Below are positions 8,194-17,254 of a DNA stretch of 64,000 nt, one piece after another. The position numbers and the translations under genes are program-made. Position 1 is the stretch's first letter. Each line of letters starts with the position of its first letter. The notes under the pieces were generated by a model that made no database searches, was not told the DNA's origin, and worked only from the letters and a program-made list of their open reading frames with translations. Source of the stretch: Leptospira wolffii serovar Khorat str. Khorat-H2 (lineage in GTDB: Bacteria > Spirochaetota > Leptospiria > Leptospirales > Leptospiraceae); NCBI RefSeq assembly GCF_000306115.2, contig NZ_AKWX02000020.1, positions 620,001 through 684,000 of the forward strand, read 5' to 3'.

Positions 8194-9735
8194 ATGAATT
8201 ATCCCGTTCTTTTAGGAGTAGCGGACAGTACGATTAAGGATTTTTCAGAAGCGGAATACCAGGCTTGGGACGGATCCCAGAAGGTATTCCACCATTATAA
8301 AAAATCCATCGAAACGCTTTTGCATTTTCTAGGTATGAAGAATGAGACCTTGGCTTCCGAGATCACGGACTTCGTGAGTATCGAGGCGGCATCTCTGGGA
8401 AAAGGCGGTTACGGTCACACTGTGAGAATCGCGAACGAACTCGGATATACGGGAATGAAAGCTCACTTGATTGATTTGGGAGGCGCAAGCGTTACTGGAG
8501 CAATCGGCCAGGCGAGAACGATCCTAGTGGATAATCCGGACGCGGTCGTTCTCGTGGCCGGCGCGGATATTCCAAAGTCCGCATTTCGTTTGGTTTCGGA
8601 TCTCAAGAGAGTGAACGAAACCGTATGCCATCCGGAATATGAATTGGATAACGGAGCCACTCTTATCTCCATGTACGGTCTTCTCATGAAGAGAATGATG
8701 TTCGAAGAAGGAATTACTTCTCAGGATCTTGCGGATATCACCAAGAAATTTCGTTCGAATGCGATCGGAAATCCTAGAGCTCATTCTTACGGACAGGAAA
8801 TCACGGACAAACAACTTAATCGTAATATCGCAGATCCGTATCCTACTCCTATGATTGCTATCGTAACCGATCACGGCTTCGCAACCTTGCTCGTATCCGA
8901 AAAAACCGCGGAAGAATGGAAGAAGAAGGGATGGATTCGAAAAGATCTGAACCCTATTTATTTGGTCGGTGCTTCGCATACGGCCCATAGCGAATATTTT
9001 ATCCTTAAGGGTGACTTCGGATCTCCTGCGGGAAACTCCGCCGAGAAACTATTCTCCTCCTCCGGATACAAGAGAGAAGAAGTGGATTACGCATGGATTT
9101 ACGATTGTTTCACCGGAATGGTGATCATGCAATCTTCCGAATATTTTAAAATACGAAAGAAGAATGTCGTATCCTCCCTGAAGCAAGGCGGTCTTAAGCT
9201 TTCCGACGGAAAGGAAATCCAAATCAACAAGTTAGGCGGAATTCTGAATTATCAAGCTGCCATGTCCATATCCGCAGCCACCGGACTTGTAGATATAGCG
9301 GTTCAGTACGGTTTGTATGCACAGGCGGGAGAGTTAGGCAAAACCGAATCCGCTTTTCCGGAACTATCCCTTTTGGGAGGAAACGGCGGAATTGATAGCA
9401 TTAATTCCGTTGCGTTATTCGCTAAGAAAGCGCCGGGAACGGAGCGTAAGTCGGCACCTCCTAAATTAGCCCAACTCAAACTCAATCGTTTAGGTGCGGA
9501 TCCGGGAGAAACGGGAACGATTTGGTCTTCCACTACCGTCAATATGAATCCCGGATTCTCTTGGAAGCCTCCTTATTCTCTTGCTTTGGTCAAATTGGGA
9601 GAAAATCGATTCGTGCTGGCTAACGTGCATGAGAAGGACGGATCCTTACGCAAAACCGGTGACGATTTGTCCTACGATCAAACTAAGGTGAAGATTGATC
9701 TAGACGGGAAAAGATGGAAAGCTATCCTTTTGTAA
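8194..9735 (+). CDS. Thiolase-like protein (TLP1 type) lacking catalytic residues
   Basis: A 513-residue protein with the SCP2/archaeal-type thiolase fold plus a C-terminal OB-like domain (about 425-513), recalling the thiolase-like protein 1 family. The nucleophile region reads DLGGASVTGAI (about 94-104), where active enzymes have a Cys. The HDCF segment is YDCF (about 303), and the NxxGG...GHP segment is NKLGGILNYQAA (about 345), so both catalytic His are gone. It should still bind acyl-CoA, but thiolysis looks impossible. As last gene of the acyl-CoA operon it may scaffold or carry CoA substrates. Genome pipelines would probably call it acetyl-CoA acetyltransferase. Confidence 0.85.
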   Translation: MNYPVLLGVADSTIKDFSEAEYQAWDGSQKVFHHYKKSIETLLHFLGMKNETLASEITDFVSIEAASLGKGGYGHTVRIANELGYTGMKAHLIDLGGASVTGAIGQARTILVDNPDAVVLVAGADIPKSAFRLVSDLKRVNETVCHPEYELDNGATLISMYGLLMKRMMFEEGITSQDLADITKKFRSNAIGNPRAHSYGQEITDKQLNRNIADPYPTPMIAIVTDHGFATLLVSEKTAEEWKKKGWIRKDLNPIYLVGASHTAHSEYFILKGDFGSPAGNSAEKLFSSSGYKREEVDYAWIYDCFTGMVIMQSSEYFKIRKKNVVSSLKQGGLKLSDGKEIQINKLGGILNYQAAMSISAATGLVDIAVQYGLYAQAGELGKTESAFPELSLLGGNGGIDSINSVALFAKKAPGTERKSAPPKLAQLKLNRLGADPGETGTIWSSTTVNMNPGFSWKPPYSLALVKLGENRFVLANVHEKDGSLRKTGDDLSYDQTKVKIDLDGKRWKAILL

Positions 9736-10054
9736 ATCGATCGTTCGTGCATAAAAGCGCCATTTAGTCCGAAAGAATTATAAACTTTCGGATCCGTTAG
9801 ACTTATTTTAGGACAAGAAATTTGTATTTCATTATACAAGAAAAAAATTTCCAACTCTGAAATGCGTTTCAATTTCAGTCCGTCAGATTTTGATCTCAGG
9901 GTTTTGTTTTTTTGCGGACGAAATCGGGTTTCGTTGGTAGAAAACAAGTCGGGTAAAGGATTCGTCTAATCACTGCCCGGTCCGGCTTCGGGCCCGATTT
10001 GAAAAAAAAATGCGAGAACCGTTTCCGCAAAATTGCGTATAGGAGACGAGTTCC
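9736..10054. other. Intergenic spacer with a terminator-like hairpin
   Basis: No gene is visible in these 319 bases. An inverted repeat TCCGAAAG (9768-9775) / CTTTCGGA (9785-9792) is followed by T-rich sequence and probably ends the acyl-CoA operon. The rest is A/T-rich, with runs of T near 9905-9912 and of A near 10000-10008, and probably carries the promoter of the next small gene. No riboswitch was recognised. Confidence 0.5.
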
Positions 10055-10375
10055 TTGTTTATAACGGCAGAGAACATTAGAACTGGAGAAGTTAGAACCT
10101 TCCTAGGAAACGAGAGAATATTAGTCCCGGACTCTAAGCAGTCCGGTGGAACTTTCATGCTTTCCGCTCATTGGGAAACGGTGGAAGAATGCTTGGACCT
10201 GCGCAAGTATTCCAAATTTTTCTATGTCTCTGAATCGGAAGGCGGATGGAAAAAGGGAGAAGAGGTAAAAATTCCCGTTACCGGACAATTCTCCTCTTCT
10301 CCGGATAGGGAAGACCAACAATTCGTCGGAATGGAAAGTTATAGAGTTCTGGGAATTTTTTTGGAAAAAGGTTAA
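10055..10375 (+). CDS. Hypothetical protein, 106 aa
   Basis: Not recognised. A soluble, mildly acidic protein without signal peptide or membrane segment. The TTG start is supported by AGGAG at 10041-10045 (9-base spacing), a pattern common among the neighbours. Codon usage resembles surrounding genes. It precedes a small basic protein by 60 bases and may share its transcript. Confidence 0.6.
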   Translation: MFITAENIRTGEVRTFLGNERILVPDSKQSGGTFMLSAHWETVEECLDLRKYSKFFYVSESEGGWKKGEEVKIPVTGQFSSSPDREDQQFVGMESYRVLGIFLEKG

Positions 10376-10435
10376 AATCCGAGTGGAAGAAGAAGCGGCA
10401 GAAGTTATGGTACGGACCCGAAGTTTCGGAATACA

Positions 10436-10681
10436 ATGGTCCTAAAAAAGAAATCAAAGCCGGGCGCAAAGAAATCGAAAGTAAAGGATACGCCTCCTCG
10501 TAAGTCCTCAGGAAAGCATGGCGCTATTCCCAGAGAAAATGACGTAAAAATGAGCGAGATGGTGGATCTTGCGGCCGAAATGTTCGTTCAAACCCTTGAA
10601 ATATCCACTAAGATACCTAAGAAACTTCGAGATAGGCTGATACGCCAAGTCAAACAAGCAGCTAAAACGACTTTGTCCTGA
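10436..10681 (+). CDS. Small basic protein, 81 aa
   Basis: Not recognised. The first 28 residues are dominated by Lys, Ser and Pro (a disordered, nucleic-acid-binding-like tail). The remainder looks helical (about 38-80) and includes the basic run KIPKKLRDRLIRQVKQAAK. It might be a small DNA- or RNA-associated protein, which is inference from composition only. It starts with ATG, ends at 10681 and is followed by an inverted repeat that may terminate it. Confidence 0.55.
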   Translation: MVLKKKSKPGAKKSKVKDTPPRKSSGKHGAIPRENDVKMSEMVDLAAEMFVQTLEISTKIPKKLRDRLIRQVKQAAKTTLS

Positions 10682-10692
10682 AACCTTCCCAA

Positions 10693-10725
10693 TCCGGGAA
10701 GCTTGCTTGAAATTCCCGGACCCTT
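10693..10725 (+). terminator. Hairpin after the small basic protein
   Basis: TCCGGGAA at 10693-10700 pairs with TTCCCGGA at 10713-10720, 11 bases after the stop codon. Pyrimidine-rich sequence follows. Plausible intrinsic terminator with a poor U-tract. Confidence 0.45.
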
Positions 10726-10751
10726 CTACTTAAATTTACGCCCAATAAAGC

Positions 10752-10783
10752 CGGATTTTTGGAAATTTTTTTCCAAAAATCCG
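10752..10783. repeat. Perfect 14-bp inverted repeat with TTTT loop
   Basis: CGGATTTTTGGAAA (10752-10765) and TTTCCAAAAATCCG (10770-10783) are exact complements around four T. It lies in a 386-base stretch (10682-11067) with only a doubtful 38-codon frame. It could be a factor-independent terminator on either strand, an RNA stem or a protein-binding palindrome. It is the cleanest small palindrome I found in the window. Confidence 0.6.
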
Positions 10784-10828
10784 ATTTCGGAAGGTAGGAA
10801 TTCCTAACGAGCTACCGTCGAAATTAAT

Positions 10829-10945
10829 ATGGATACGATGTTTTTAGCAACGGCCCTTTTTCTGATTCTTTTCGAGCAATATAAGGAAAGAAAAACTAGA
10901 GAAAAGGTGTTTATAGAGCCACTCAGAGATTTCCTTCACCGCTAA
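10829..10945 (+). CDS. Possible 38-aa membrane mini-protein
   Basis: An ATG frame of 38 codons with a hydrophobic first third (FLATALFLILF) followed by a charged tail (QYKERKTREK), the layout of a small single-pass membrane protein. There is no convincing ribosome-binding site, but a strong G+C hairpin with a T-rich tail follows the stop within 15 bases, as expected for a real small transcript. Otherwise unrecognised. Confidence 0.35.
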   Translation: MDTMFLATALFLILFEQYKERKTREKVFIEPLRDFLHR

Positions 10946-10958
10946 TCTGCGGGAGAGC

Positions 10959-10990
10959 CCGGCGAAAGGAAGCGCCGGCCCTTTATTTTC
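10959..10990 (+). terminator. Intrinsic terminator
   Basis: CCGGCG (10959-10964) pairs with CGCCGG (10973-10978) across an 8-base purine-rich loop and is followed by CTTTATTTTC. Stem plus T-tract is a typical rho-independent terminator for the plus strand. Confidence 0.6.
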
Positions 10991-11067
10991 CCTTCTAACC
11001 TAGGCAGGAACCGGCTTGAATCTTCTCCGAGAGCGGAGATAATGGCTTTGGGCGGAACCAACCTGCT

Positions 11068-11322
11068 ATGAAAAACAAACTCTTAACACCTATCAAAGCG
11101 GTAGATACTTTCGTTAAATGTAAGAAAGAAGGCGCTCCTGTGCCTGTTGCCGTGTGGGACACCCTTCGAACCTATTCCAAATGGAACCAGGTGGAACTGA
11201 CCGGACTTTTAAATGCTAGCGCCTATTATCCCGAAATCCTATTCGAAAGCGGTATGGAAAAGAATATCGCGGGATTATTATCCTCTTTCCAAGATAGAAT
11301 CGTGGAAATTCCCATTAAATGA
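11068..11322 (+). CDS. Hypothetical protein, 84 aa, upstream of SUFU gene
   Basis: Not recognised. A soluble, probably all-helical protein without signal peptide. Its stop overlaps the start of the SUFU-domain gene by four bases (ATGA at 11319-11322), so the two are translationally coupled and may work together. It starts with ATG, with no strong ribosome-binding site visible. Codon use is like its neighbours. Confidence 0.65.
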   Translation: MKNKLLTPIKAVDTFVKCKKEGAPVPVAVWDTLRTYSKWNQVELTGLLNASAYYPEILFESGMEKNIAGLLSSFQDRIVEIPIK

Positions 11323-12437
11323 ATCGAGTGTTAGAACCCAAAATATTATACCAAGAAGCGAATCCGTACGGGGCGTTTACCGCTTATCTGGAAGACGACG
11401 GTCGAACGATTTATCTTTATTTACAGGCCGAAGAAAGTCCTGATTTTGCAATCAAATCCGTATGGGTTTGTAATCGTATAGACGCTCCTAAGGAGCGGTC
11501 TCAAGAGGATTTGCGTAACGGTTTAGCTCCTTTATTATTGGAAGCCGAAGTTACGGATCCAAAAGGCCAGCCGGAATTCGACGTGAATGAAATTCATTTC
11601 ATTTGGTCGGAAGAAGGGAACGGGGTCTCATTCTTTTATAAAGAGGAACTCTTCGCGTATCTTCCTCCTTGGTCGGGAGTTAAAGGGTTTCACGGATACT
11701 CCAAATTTGCGAAGGTCGAAGCTATTACCGCATATCCATTGGGAAATTCTGAATTCGGCGTAATTCCCGATCGGATCGCTCAAGATAGAAAGTTTTGGGA
11801 ATATAGATCCACGAAAGGTATTTGGAAGGAAATCCAAGAATCCAGGTTGGGATTTTTAGAATCCGCTTTTGGAAAACATGATAAGTACTGGTCTGCGGAC
11901 GGAGGAAAATATCCTCAATTGGGAATCGCACGTTTCGCTCCCAAAGAACTTCCGGGCGTATACGTATATTCTACGATAGGCATGAGCGCTCAGAATTTAC
12001 CGGGAGTGGAATTATACCGTAAGGACTATGAGGATTATTCCAGAGTGGAACTACTACTCGCGGCAAAGATTTCGGACGAAGATAGATCCGAAAGCTGGGT
12101 ACCTCATCAGATAGGAGAAATCATACGCTTTCCTTGGACCATGGGAAAATGGTTCGGTCACGGACATACGATTTCCATGAGCCGTAAGGATCCGGAATCC
12201 CTATATTTGAGTTTTACTCACTTAGCATTAAGAGAAATCGGATCCGAGGAAGGGTTTCCCGCTCTTACTGGATTGAAATCCGAAAAAGGAAAAGAGATCC
12301 GCTTTCTGGCCTTGCTTCCTATCTCGGAAGAGGAGAGAATCTTCCTACAAGATAAGGGAGTGTCCGCATTCTTCTCATTGTTCGATACGTTCGGAACGAA
12401 ATGGATTCACAATCCGGAAAGACATTCCGCCGTCTGA
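11319..12437 (+). CDS. SUFU (suppressor of fused)-domain protein
   Basis: A 372-residue protein. The C-terminal part (from about residue 200) shows a suppressor-of-fused-like pattern (PF05076): VYVYSTIGMS, VELLLAAKI, EIIRFPWTMGKWFGHGHTIS and a closing LALLPISEEERIFLQ segment. The N-terminal 200 residues are unrecognised and contain several Trp and Tyr. Bacterial SUFU proteins are known mostly as immunity proteins of polymorphic toxin systems, but no toxin or delivery gene is visible nearby. The four-base overlap with the 84-residue gene suggests a functional pair. SUFU call fairly sure; biological role open. Confidence 0.75.
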   Translation: MNRVLEPKILYQEANPYGAFTAYLEDDGRTIYLYLQAEESPDFAIKSVWVCNRIDAPKERSQEDLRNGLAPLLLEAEVTDPKGQPEFDVNEIHFIWSEEGNGVSFFYKEELFAYLPPWSGVKGFHGYSKFAKVEAITAYPLGNSEFGVIPDRIAQDRKFWEYRSTKGIWKEIQESRLGFLESAFGKHDKYWSADGGKYPQLGIARFAPKELPGVYVYSTIGMSAQNLPGVELYRKDYEDYSRVELLLAAKISDEDRSESWVPHQIGEIIRFPWTMGKWFGHGHTISMSRKDPESLYLSFTHLALREIGSEEGFPALTGLKSEKGKEIRFLALLPISEEERIFLQDKGVSAFFSLFDTFGTKWIHNPERHSAV

Positions 12438-12457
12438 ATTAGGAAATCTATCGATCC

Positions 12458-13135
12458 ATGGGTCCGTTCCAATACGATTCTAGTGAAATCTCTGCTTGGA
12501 AGAGGAATTGTTTCGTTCTGGTCCTTATACTGACCTTCTATCTTCCCGTTTTTACCGTGTGGGAACTATTTTCCGAAGAAAAACCTTCCTCGATCGATAA
12601 GATTTGGGAAAATATTTACTCTCAGGACTTCATTTCGGCCAAAAAACTCGTTCAAAAAGAGCTGAAAGGGGAGAATTCAGAATCCTTACAGCTACTTTCA
12701 CTGATGGAAATCTGTTTGAACGGTTTGGAAAGATACAAACAGGCCGATGAGCAGAGAAAAAAGATTCTCTCCGTATGGGAGAAGACGCATAAGAAATCGT
12801 TCTTAGAGGAAAATTATCCCTTAAATCTGGCCACTTGGACTAGAATGGTAAGCGTGACGCCCAATATTCTGCTCTTAGGTGCGGAATATTACCTTCCTTA
12901 CCCCGTAAACGCTAAGAAAGAAGGCTTCTATTATCACAAATTCACCGCTTACAATCGATTTACGAAGAAGGCGAATCACTTCTTTAAGTTGGAAAAATCT
13001 CCAAGCACGGAAAAAGAATATCGTTTGTTCGAAATTTCGGAAGAAGGACAGTCAACTTTGGTGAAAAGTTACGGAGATTCTCTTCCTGAGTTGCGAGACG
13101 AGATGAAAGATATTCTTAAATATCTTAAATTATAG
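12458..13135 (+). CDS. Hypothetical membrane-anchored protein, 225 aa
   Basis: Not recognised. One hydrophobic segment (about 17-37) could be a signal anchor, followed by a helical region (about 47-110) with a TPR-like appearance and a lysine-rich C-terminal half. It follows the SUFU gene by 20 bases and may be co-transcribed. A short inverted repeat CCTTC/GAAGG just after the stop is too weak to call a terminator. Confidence 0.65.
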   Translation: MGPFQYDSSEISAWKRNCFVLVLILTFYLPVFTVWELFSEEKPSSIDKIWENIYSQDFISAKKLVQKELKGENSESLQLLSLMEICLNGLERYKQADEQRKKILSVWEKTHKKSFLEENYPLNLATWTRMVSVTPNILLLGAEYYLPYPVNAKKEGFYYHKFTAYNRFTKKANHFFKLEKSPSTEKEYRLFEISEEGQSTLVKSYGDSLPELRDEMKDILKYLKL

Positions 13136-13282
13136 CCCTTCCTTGTCGTTAGAAGGTTATAAAAGCGTATCTATCTGCGGATTTTCTTTTAAAGAGTAAC
13201 TTTAAGCTATGAAGTGTTGTTTTTTTACAACAGTGAGGCGTTCAAATAAGGGAAATTAAGAATTCAAAGGCTTAAAAATGAA

Positions 13283-13309
13283 AAAACCCGCTTCCAGGAA
13301 GCGGGTTTT
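13283..13309 (-). terminator. Strong terminator of the KA-repeat gene
   Basis: AAAACCCGCTTCC and GGAAGCGGGTTTT form an almost loop-free 13-bp palindrome (effective loop CCAGG). On the minus strand it ends in a run of six T (A-run at 13281-13286 on plus), fitting the minus-strand gene ending at 13361. The plus-strand side also ends in four T, so it may stop transcripts arriving from 13135 too. Confidence 0.8.
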
Positions 13310-13360
13310 AAGCTTCATTTCCTCTATATTGACTATAGAAGAGATGTTTGTTGAAGTTTG

Positions 13361-13453
13361 TTATTTCTTTTTCGCAACTTTCTTCTTAGCAGCTTTCTTC
13401 TTAGCTACTTTTTTCTTAGCTGCTTTCTTGACTGCTTTCTTTTTTGCAACCAT
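13361..13453 (-). CDS. Lys/Ala-repeat histone-like mini-protein, 30 aa
   Basis: The frame reads MVAKKKAVKKAAKKKV and continues as AKKK/VAKKK repeats to a final Lys, so every residue after the Met is Lys, Ala or Val. This resembles the lysine-rich C-terminal tails of eukaryotic H1, chlamydial HC1 and bacterial HU variants. It probably binds DNA or RNA by charge. The start is strongly supported by GGAGG (13460-13464) six bases upstream, and a strong terminator follows the stop. The A-rich repeats make it easy for gene finders to miss. Confidence 0.8.
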   Translation of the reverse strand: MVAKKKAVKKAAKKKVAKKKAAKKKVAKKK

Positions 13454-13617
13454 TGACGTCCTCCATTGATTTGAACTTTAATGCCCTTCGTATAATACGA
13501 GAGATCAAGAAAGCTCTTGGATAGTGACATAATTAAGCAATTAACTTTTCATTGTAAAGTATTTTAATTAATTTTAGGAAAAAAATTTAAATAGGTTGAT
13601 GCGAAGTGCTTTGATAC

Positions 13618-15978
13618 TCAATCGGCAACTTCTAAACACACGAAAGAGATATCATCGCTAGGTTCTTTGTAATTTCTAAACTCTTCTAAGGTCTTTCTAA
13701 CTATATCAGCCAATTCTTGGGCACCTTTATCGTGATTTATGGACAAAAGTCGGAGAAGATTTTCTTCTCCGAAGATTTCTTCCTTCTCATCGAAGGTCTC
13801 TGTGACTCCATCCGTAAATAAAATCAACTTATCTCCGGGATTCAAATGTATCGTTAAGAGTCTGTAATCCGTAGGAAGAACTCCTAAAACTCTCTGAGTT
13901 TCGTTTCGAACTTCGATTTTTCCTCCCTTTCGAATGCAAATAGGGGGCGTATGACCTGCATTTACGAAAGAAAAAGCTCCATCGCTAGCGTTATATACTC
14001 CTGCGATCGAAGTCATGAACTCGCTTCCTCTATATCTTTCGATTAGAAATAGATTAATCGCTCTAAATATATCTGGAAGATAAGGAGAATTGCCCAATTG
14101 ATGGCGGATAATTCCTCTCACTGCGGATACTAGATAACCGGATCCTAAACCGTGACCGGAGACATCACCTAAGAATAATAACTGCTTTTGAGGAGAAATT
14201 CTAAGAATATCCAGATAGTCTCCGGAGATTCCCACGGCTGGAAGGGTGAAATATCCGACCGTAGTGCCTTTAACCGTCTCTAATTCAGGTAAATGTAGGG
14301 TTTTATCCAAGATAGAGGCCATATTTAGATCTCTAACGATCCTTTTTTTCTCCACCTCGTCCACGAGTAAGCTATAGTTTCTAAGTAATAGGGAAGCAAG
14401 ACGAGTGCACTCCTTCAAGAATCTCAATTCTCCCAAAGTGAAATTCTTTCTATTCGTCTTTTCGCCCACTAAGAAGACGGCTATCACTTCCTTTCCTTTC
14501 TCAAAGTCGAATAAAGGATAAGCGAGCTGCACTCCCATCTGATTTAGAAATTTGAACAAAGATTCACGGATTCCTAAACCGTAGGCTAAATGAGAAGTCA
14601 CCGTAACTTCCGTATGATTTTCGAAATAGTTCCAGATTTCGGAGCCGTCGGGTATTCTTACGAAATTTATATTTCGAAGATCCGTTCTGGGAAATTTATC
14701 CGCAGGAATAAGGATCTGCAATCGATTCACTTCTAGCGCATCCACCAATCTACGGATCAAACTATTGATCGTCGCCCTCATGGAGATCGGTGCGCCGATC
14801 AGTACGGATAATTCTTCCAATGCGGTATGGAGCTTCGGGTTATTTCGGAAACTCCAATAATCGATCCATTTGTACAATTTATTGTTCAGACTACTTAGGA
14901 AATACGCGGATATCACTACATAGAATAGATTCCATTCTCTTTGGTATTTTCCTAAGAATGAGGGATTCCAGCGCACGAAGAATTCCAGTCCAAACAGATA
15001 GCCGAAAGTCAAGAGTAGAATGGAATACACCGACGTTAACGAGGAACTGAAAGCGATCTGAACGGGAACCAAGGAGTATGTGTAAGTTCCGTAAACCAAT
15101 AGAGCCGGAAAAACGAAGAAGGCCGCTATCAGATACGGGCGAATAAAGAGGTAGGTCTTTTGCGAACCTATCTCGGATAATAAATAAGGAAGGATCGTGA
15201 TAAGGAAGAAAGCGAGTACGATGCTTAATTTCTTGGATACTTCCTGGATCGTACTAGGATTTCGAAAAGTGTGGAATACCAACTGTAATATGCAGAGCGC
15301 CGAGGCAAATACGTTGAAATAGATCCCGTTCGTCGCGAGAATCTGGAATAGATCGGGATTTCCTTTTTGGGATACACCTACAAAGCCGGCGACTAAGGAA
15401 AATATCACCTGAGGAGCGAACCATCGGGAAGGAATCTCCTTACCTCTCAGTCGAAAAGAAATATCGAATATTAGAAATCCGGTAAAGTATAGAAAGAAGA
15501 AGAACGGAAAAAGGAAATCGTGAAACGCCAGTAGAAAGAAATTGAATAAGAATAGGGAGGATAAGGACCCGAATAGTAGAAATATATAAAGATCCCTGGT
15601 ATAGAAAAAGAACCATATCGCCACTAGGAAATATAAGAGCGAGACGGTTATATCCGGAAGAAAATCCTTTAGAACTTCGAATGAGGAGCGAATTACGAAG
15701 GAAAGTCCTTTTGCTATGCTTCCGTCTTTGCCGAAAAAATGAAATTGATATCCGGAAAGTCCGTAATCCTGTCCGACCTTTTTCACGATTTCATATTCGA
15801 TCAGATCTATCTTCATTCCGGTTAGATCCGCGTAGTTTCCGTTGGAAACGGCGATCATTCCATTCGGATAAAAATAAAACGGAAGTCTCGCTTCCTTGGA
15901 GTAGGAATTGAGTAATCCCGAAAATAGGATGAGACTGAAAAGTATGACGGAAAGAAATACGAGAAGAATATTTCTCAT
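13618..15978 (-). CDS. SpoIIE/RsbU-type PP2C phosphatase, multi-TM
   Basis: A 786-residue protein. It has an N-terminal signal anchor, an extracytoplasmic domain of about 80 residues, a seven-TM-like hydrophobic block (about 105-350), a GAF-like region (about 390-540) and a C-terminal SpoIIE PP2C domain. The metal-binding GDYLDI, GDVSGHG and FTDGVTE motifs are intact, so Ser/Thr phosphatase activity, typically on an anti-sigma-factor antagonist, is likely. The ATG at 15978 overlaps the upstream stop (ATGA) and is preferred over a longer reading from 16071 that would run 31 codons into the neighbouring gene. Confidence 0.88.
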   Translation of the reverse strand: MRNILLVFLSVILFSLILFSGLLNSYSKEARLPFYFYPNGMIAVSNGNYADLTGMKIDLIEYEIVKKVGQDYGLSGYQFHFFGKDGSIAKGLSFVIRSSFEVLKDFLPDITVSLLYFLVAIWFFFYTRDLYIFLLFGSLSSLFLFNFFLLAFHDFLFPFFFFLYFTGFLIFDISFRLRGKEIPSRWFAPQVIFSLVAGFVGVSQKGNPDLFQILATNGIYFNVFASALCILQLVFHTFRNPSTIQEVSKKLSIVLAFFLITILPYLLSEIGSQKTYLFIRPYLIAAFFVFPALLVYGTYTYSLVPVQIAFSSSLTSVYSILLLTFGYLFGLEFFVRWNPSFLGKYQREWNLFYVVISAYFLSSLNNKLYKWIDYWSFRNNPKLHTALEELSVLIGAPISMRATINSLIRRLVDALEVNRLQILIPADKFPRTDLRNINFVRIPDGSEIWNYFENHTEVTVTSHLAYGLGIRESLFKFLNQMGVQLAYPLFDFEKGKEVIAVFLVGEKTNRKNFTLGELRFLKECTRLASLLLRNYSLLVDEVEKKRIVRDLNMASILDKTLHLPELETVKGTTVGYFTLPAVGISGDYLDILRISPQKQLLFLGDVSGHGLGSGYLVSAVRGIIRHQLGNSPYLPDIFRAINLFLIERYRGSEFMTSIAGVYNASDGAFSFVNAGHTPPICIRKGGKIEVRNETQRVLGVLPTDYRLLTIHLNPGDKLILFTDGVTETFDEKEEIFGEENLLRLLSINHDKGAQELADIVRKTLEEFRNYKEPSDDISFVCLEVAD

Positions 15979-17254
15979 GATGGCTTCCTCAGATGTTGGA
16001 AGGATAGAATATTGCGATCGTTCCAAGATAGAAACATAGGGTTGTTTCCGGGGGTTTCTATATTTTCCCAACCTAAAGAAGCGAGATTTCTATCCGGACG
16101 ATCCGATTCGTACATCTTGAAATTTTTGCCGGCAACTCTTAGCGAGATTCTTCCTTCGATTTTGTCAACCCTGCCGACCGCAAGATCGTATCTTTCCGTC
16201 CAGGAAATCTCTTTTAGATTTTCTTCGACCAAGGATTTGATTTGGAGAAGATTTCTGAATTCCTCGTCCAGCCTGGAAGCGTAAAGCGCTCCGAGTATAT
16301 AACATAAAGCTAAAACGGAGACGGCGTTCGTCACGCTAAGTCGTAAGAATACGAAATAAAAATCTCCATTAGGAGTTTGGAAGAACTCCAATAATTCGCC
16401 CGGTTCTCTTGAGAGGAATTCGATTTTGATATCGCCCACGAGCGGAGGCTCCGCGGATTCCAGGAATTTTCTGATCTTACCCGCATTTTCGAACTCTTTT
16501 CTATATTTCTTATTCTCCGCGATTTGGGAGGATAGAATATGATTGTGAACCGCTAACGCGCATTTACCCGCTAAGAATCCAAGTTCATGTCTGACATTGT
16601 CTTTGGGAATATTCGAAACCGCCAAGAATCCGAATAGTTTTTCGCGGAAGACGAAGGGGAGGATAAAGTTCGCTCTGAGACTTACGAAGTCCTCGTTGAT
16701 CGTCTTGTTTTGATCCGGTTCTCCTATCATGGCTCCGGATCTTTTGTTCAGGATATAAGTTAAAAGAGCGGCGCGAGGATTGATCCCCTCTAAAGTGTTT
16801 ACCTTTCTTTGTTTTTTATGCGCATACGTATATAAGTCGTAATGAGTTAAGTCATTTTTAAGAATCGCAAGTTTGCCGAAATTGCTATTAGTCAAACGGA
16901 CCAACTCTGGGAATACGTTCTTAATCAGTCCTTCCGAATCGAATCGTCGGTGGGCGATTCGAGAGGAGCCCGGATCGTCGCTGAGATATTCGGAAACGAA
17001 AACGGATTTTAAAAACCCGGAAATCTTTTCTTCCACCGGCAAAATGGCGAAGACTCCGAAAACCAAACAGATTAGTACCGCGATTTCGCTTACGAATTCT
17101 ATCTCTTTAGGAAGAATTAAAACTGTGAATTCGTAAATGCCTAGGACGGTAAAGACCCCCAATAATCTCACTACCAGAGTGATTATGGAGGCGATGAATC
17201 GTAAGTCGGAGAATAAAGTCTTCACTTTCGCGCGATCGAATTTCGGCAGAGGAA

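Noticed and set aside
13278..13469. A 63-codon plus-strand frame through the Lys/Ala-repeat region
   Set aside because: It is antisense to the KA-repeat gene and its terminator; the hydrophobic Phe/Leu/Ala repeat is just the complement of Lys/Ala codons, and there is no ribosome-binding site.
15979..16071. Longer start for the SpoIIE phosphatase
   Set aside because: It lies inside the upstream gene; the ATGA overlap at 15975-15978 is the natural start.
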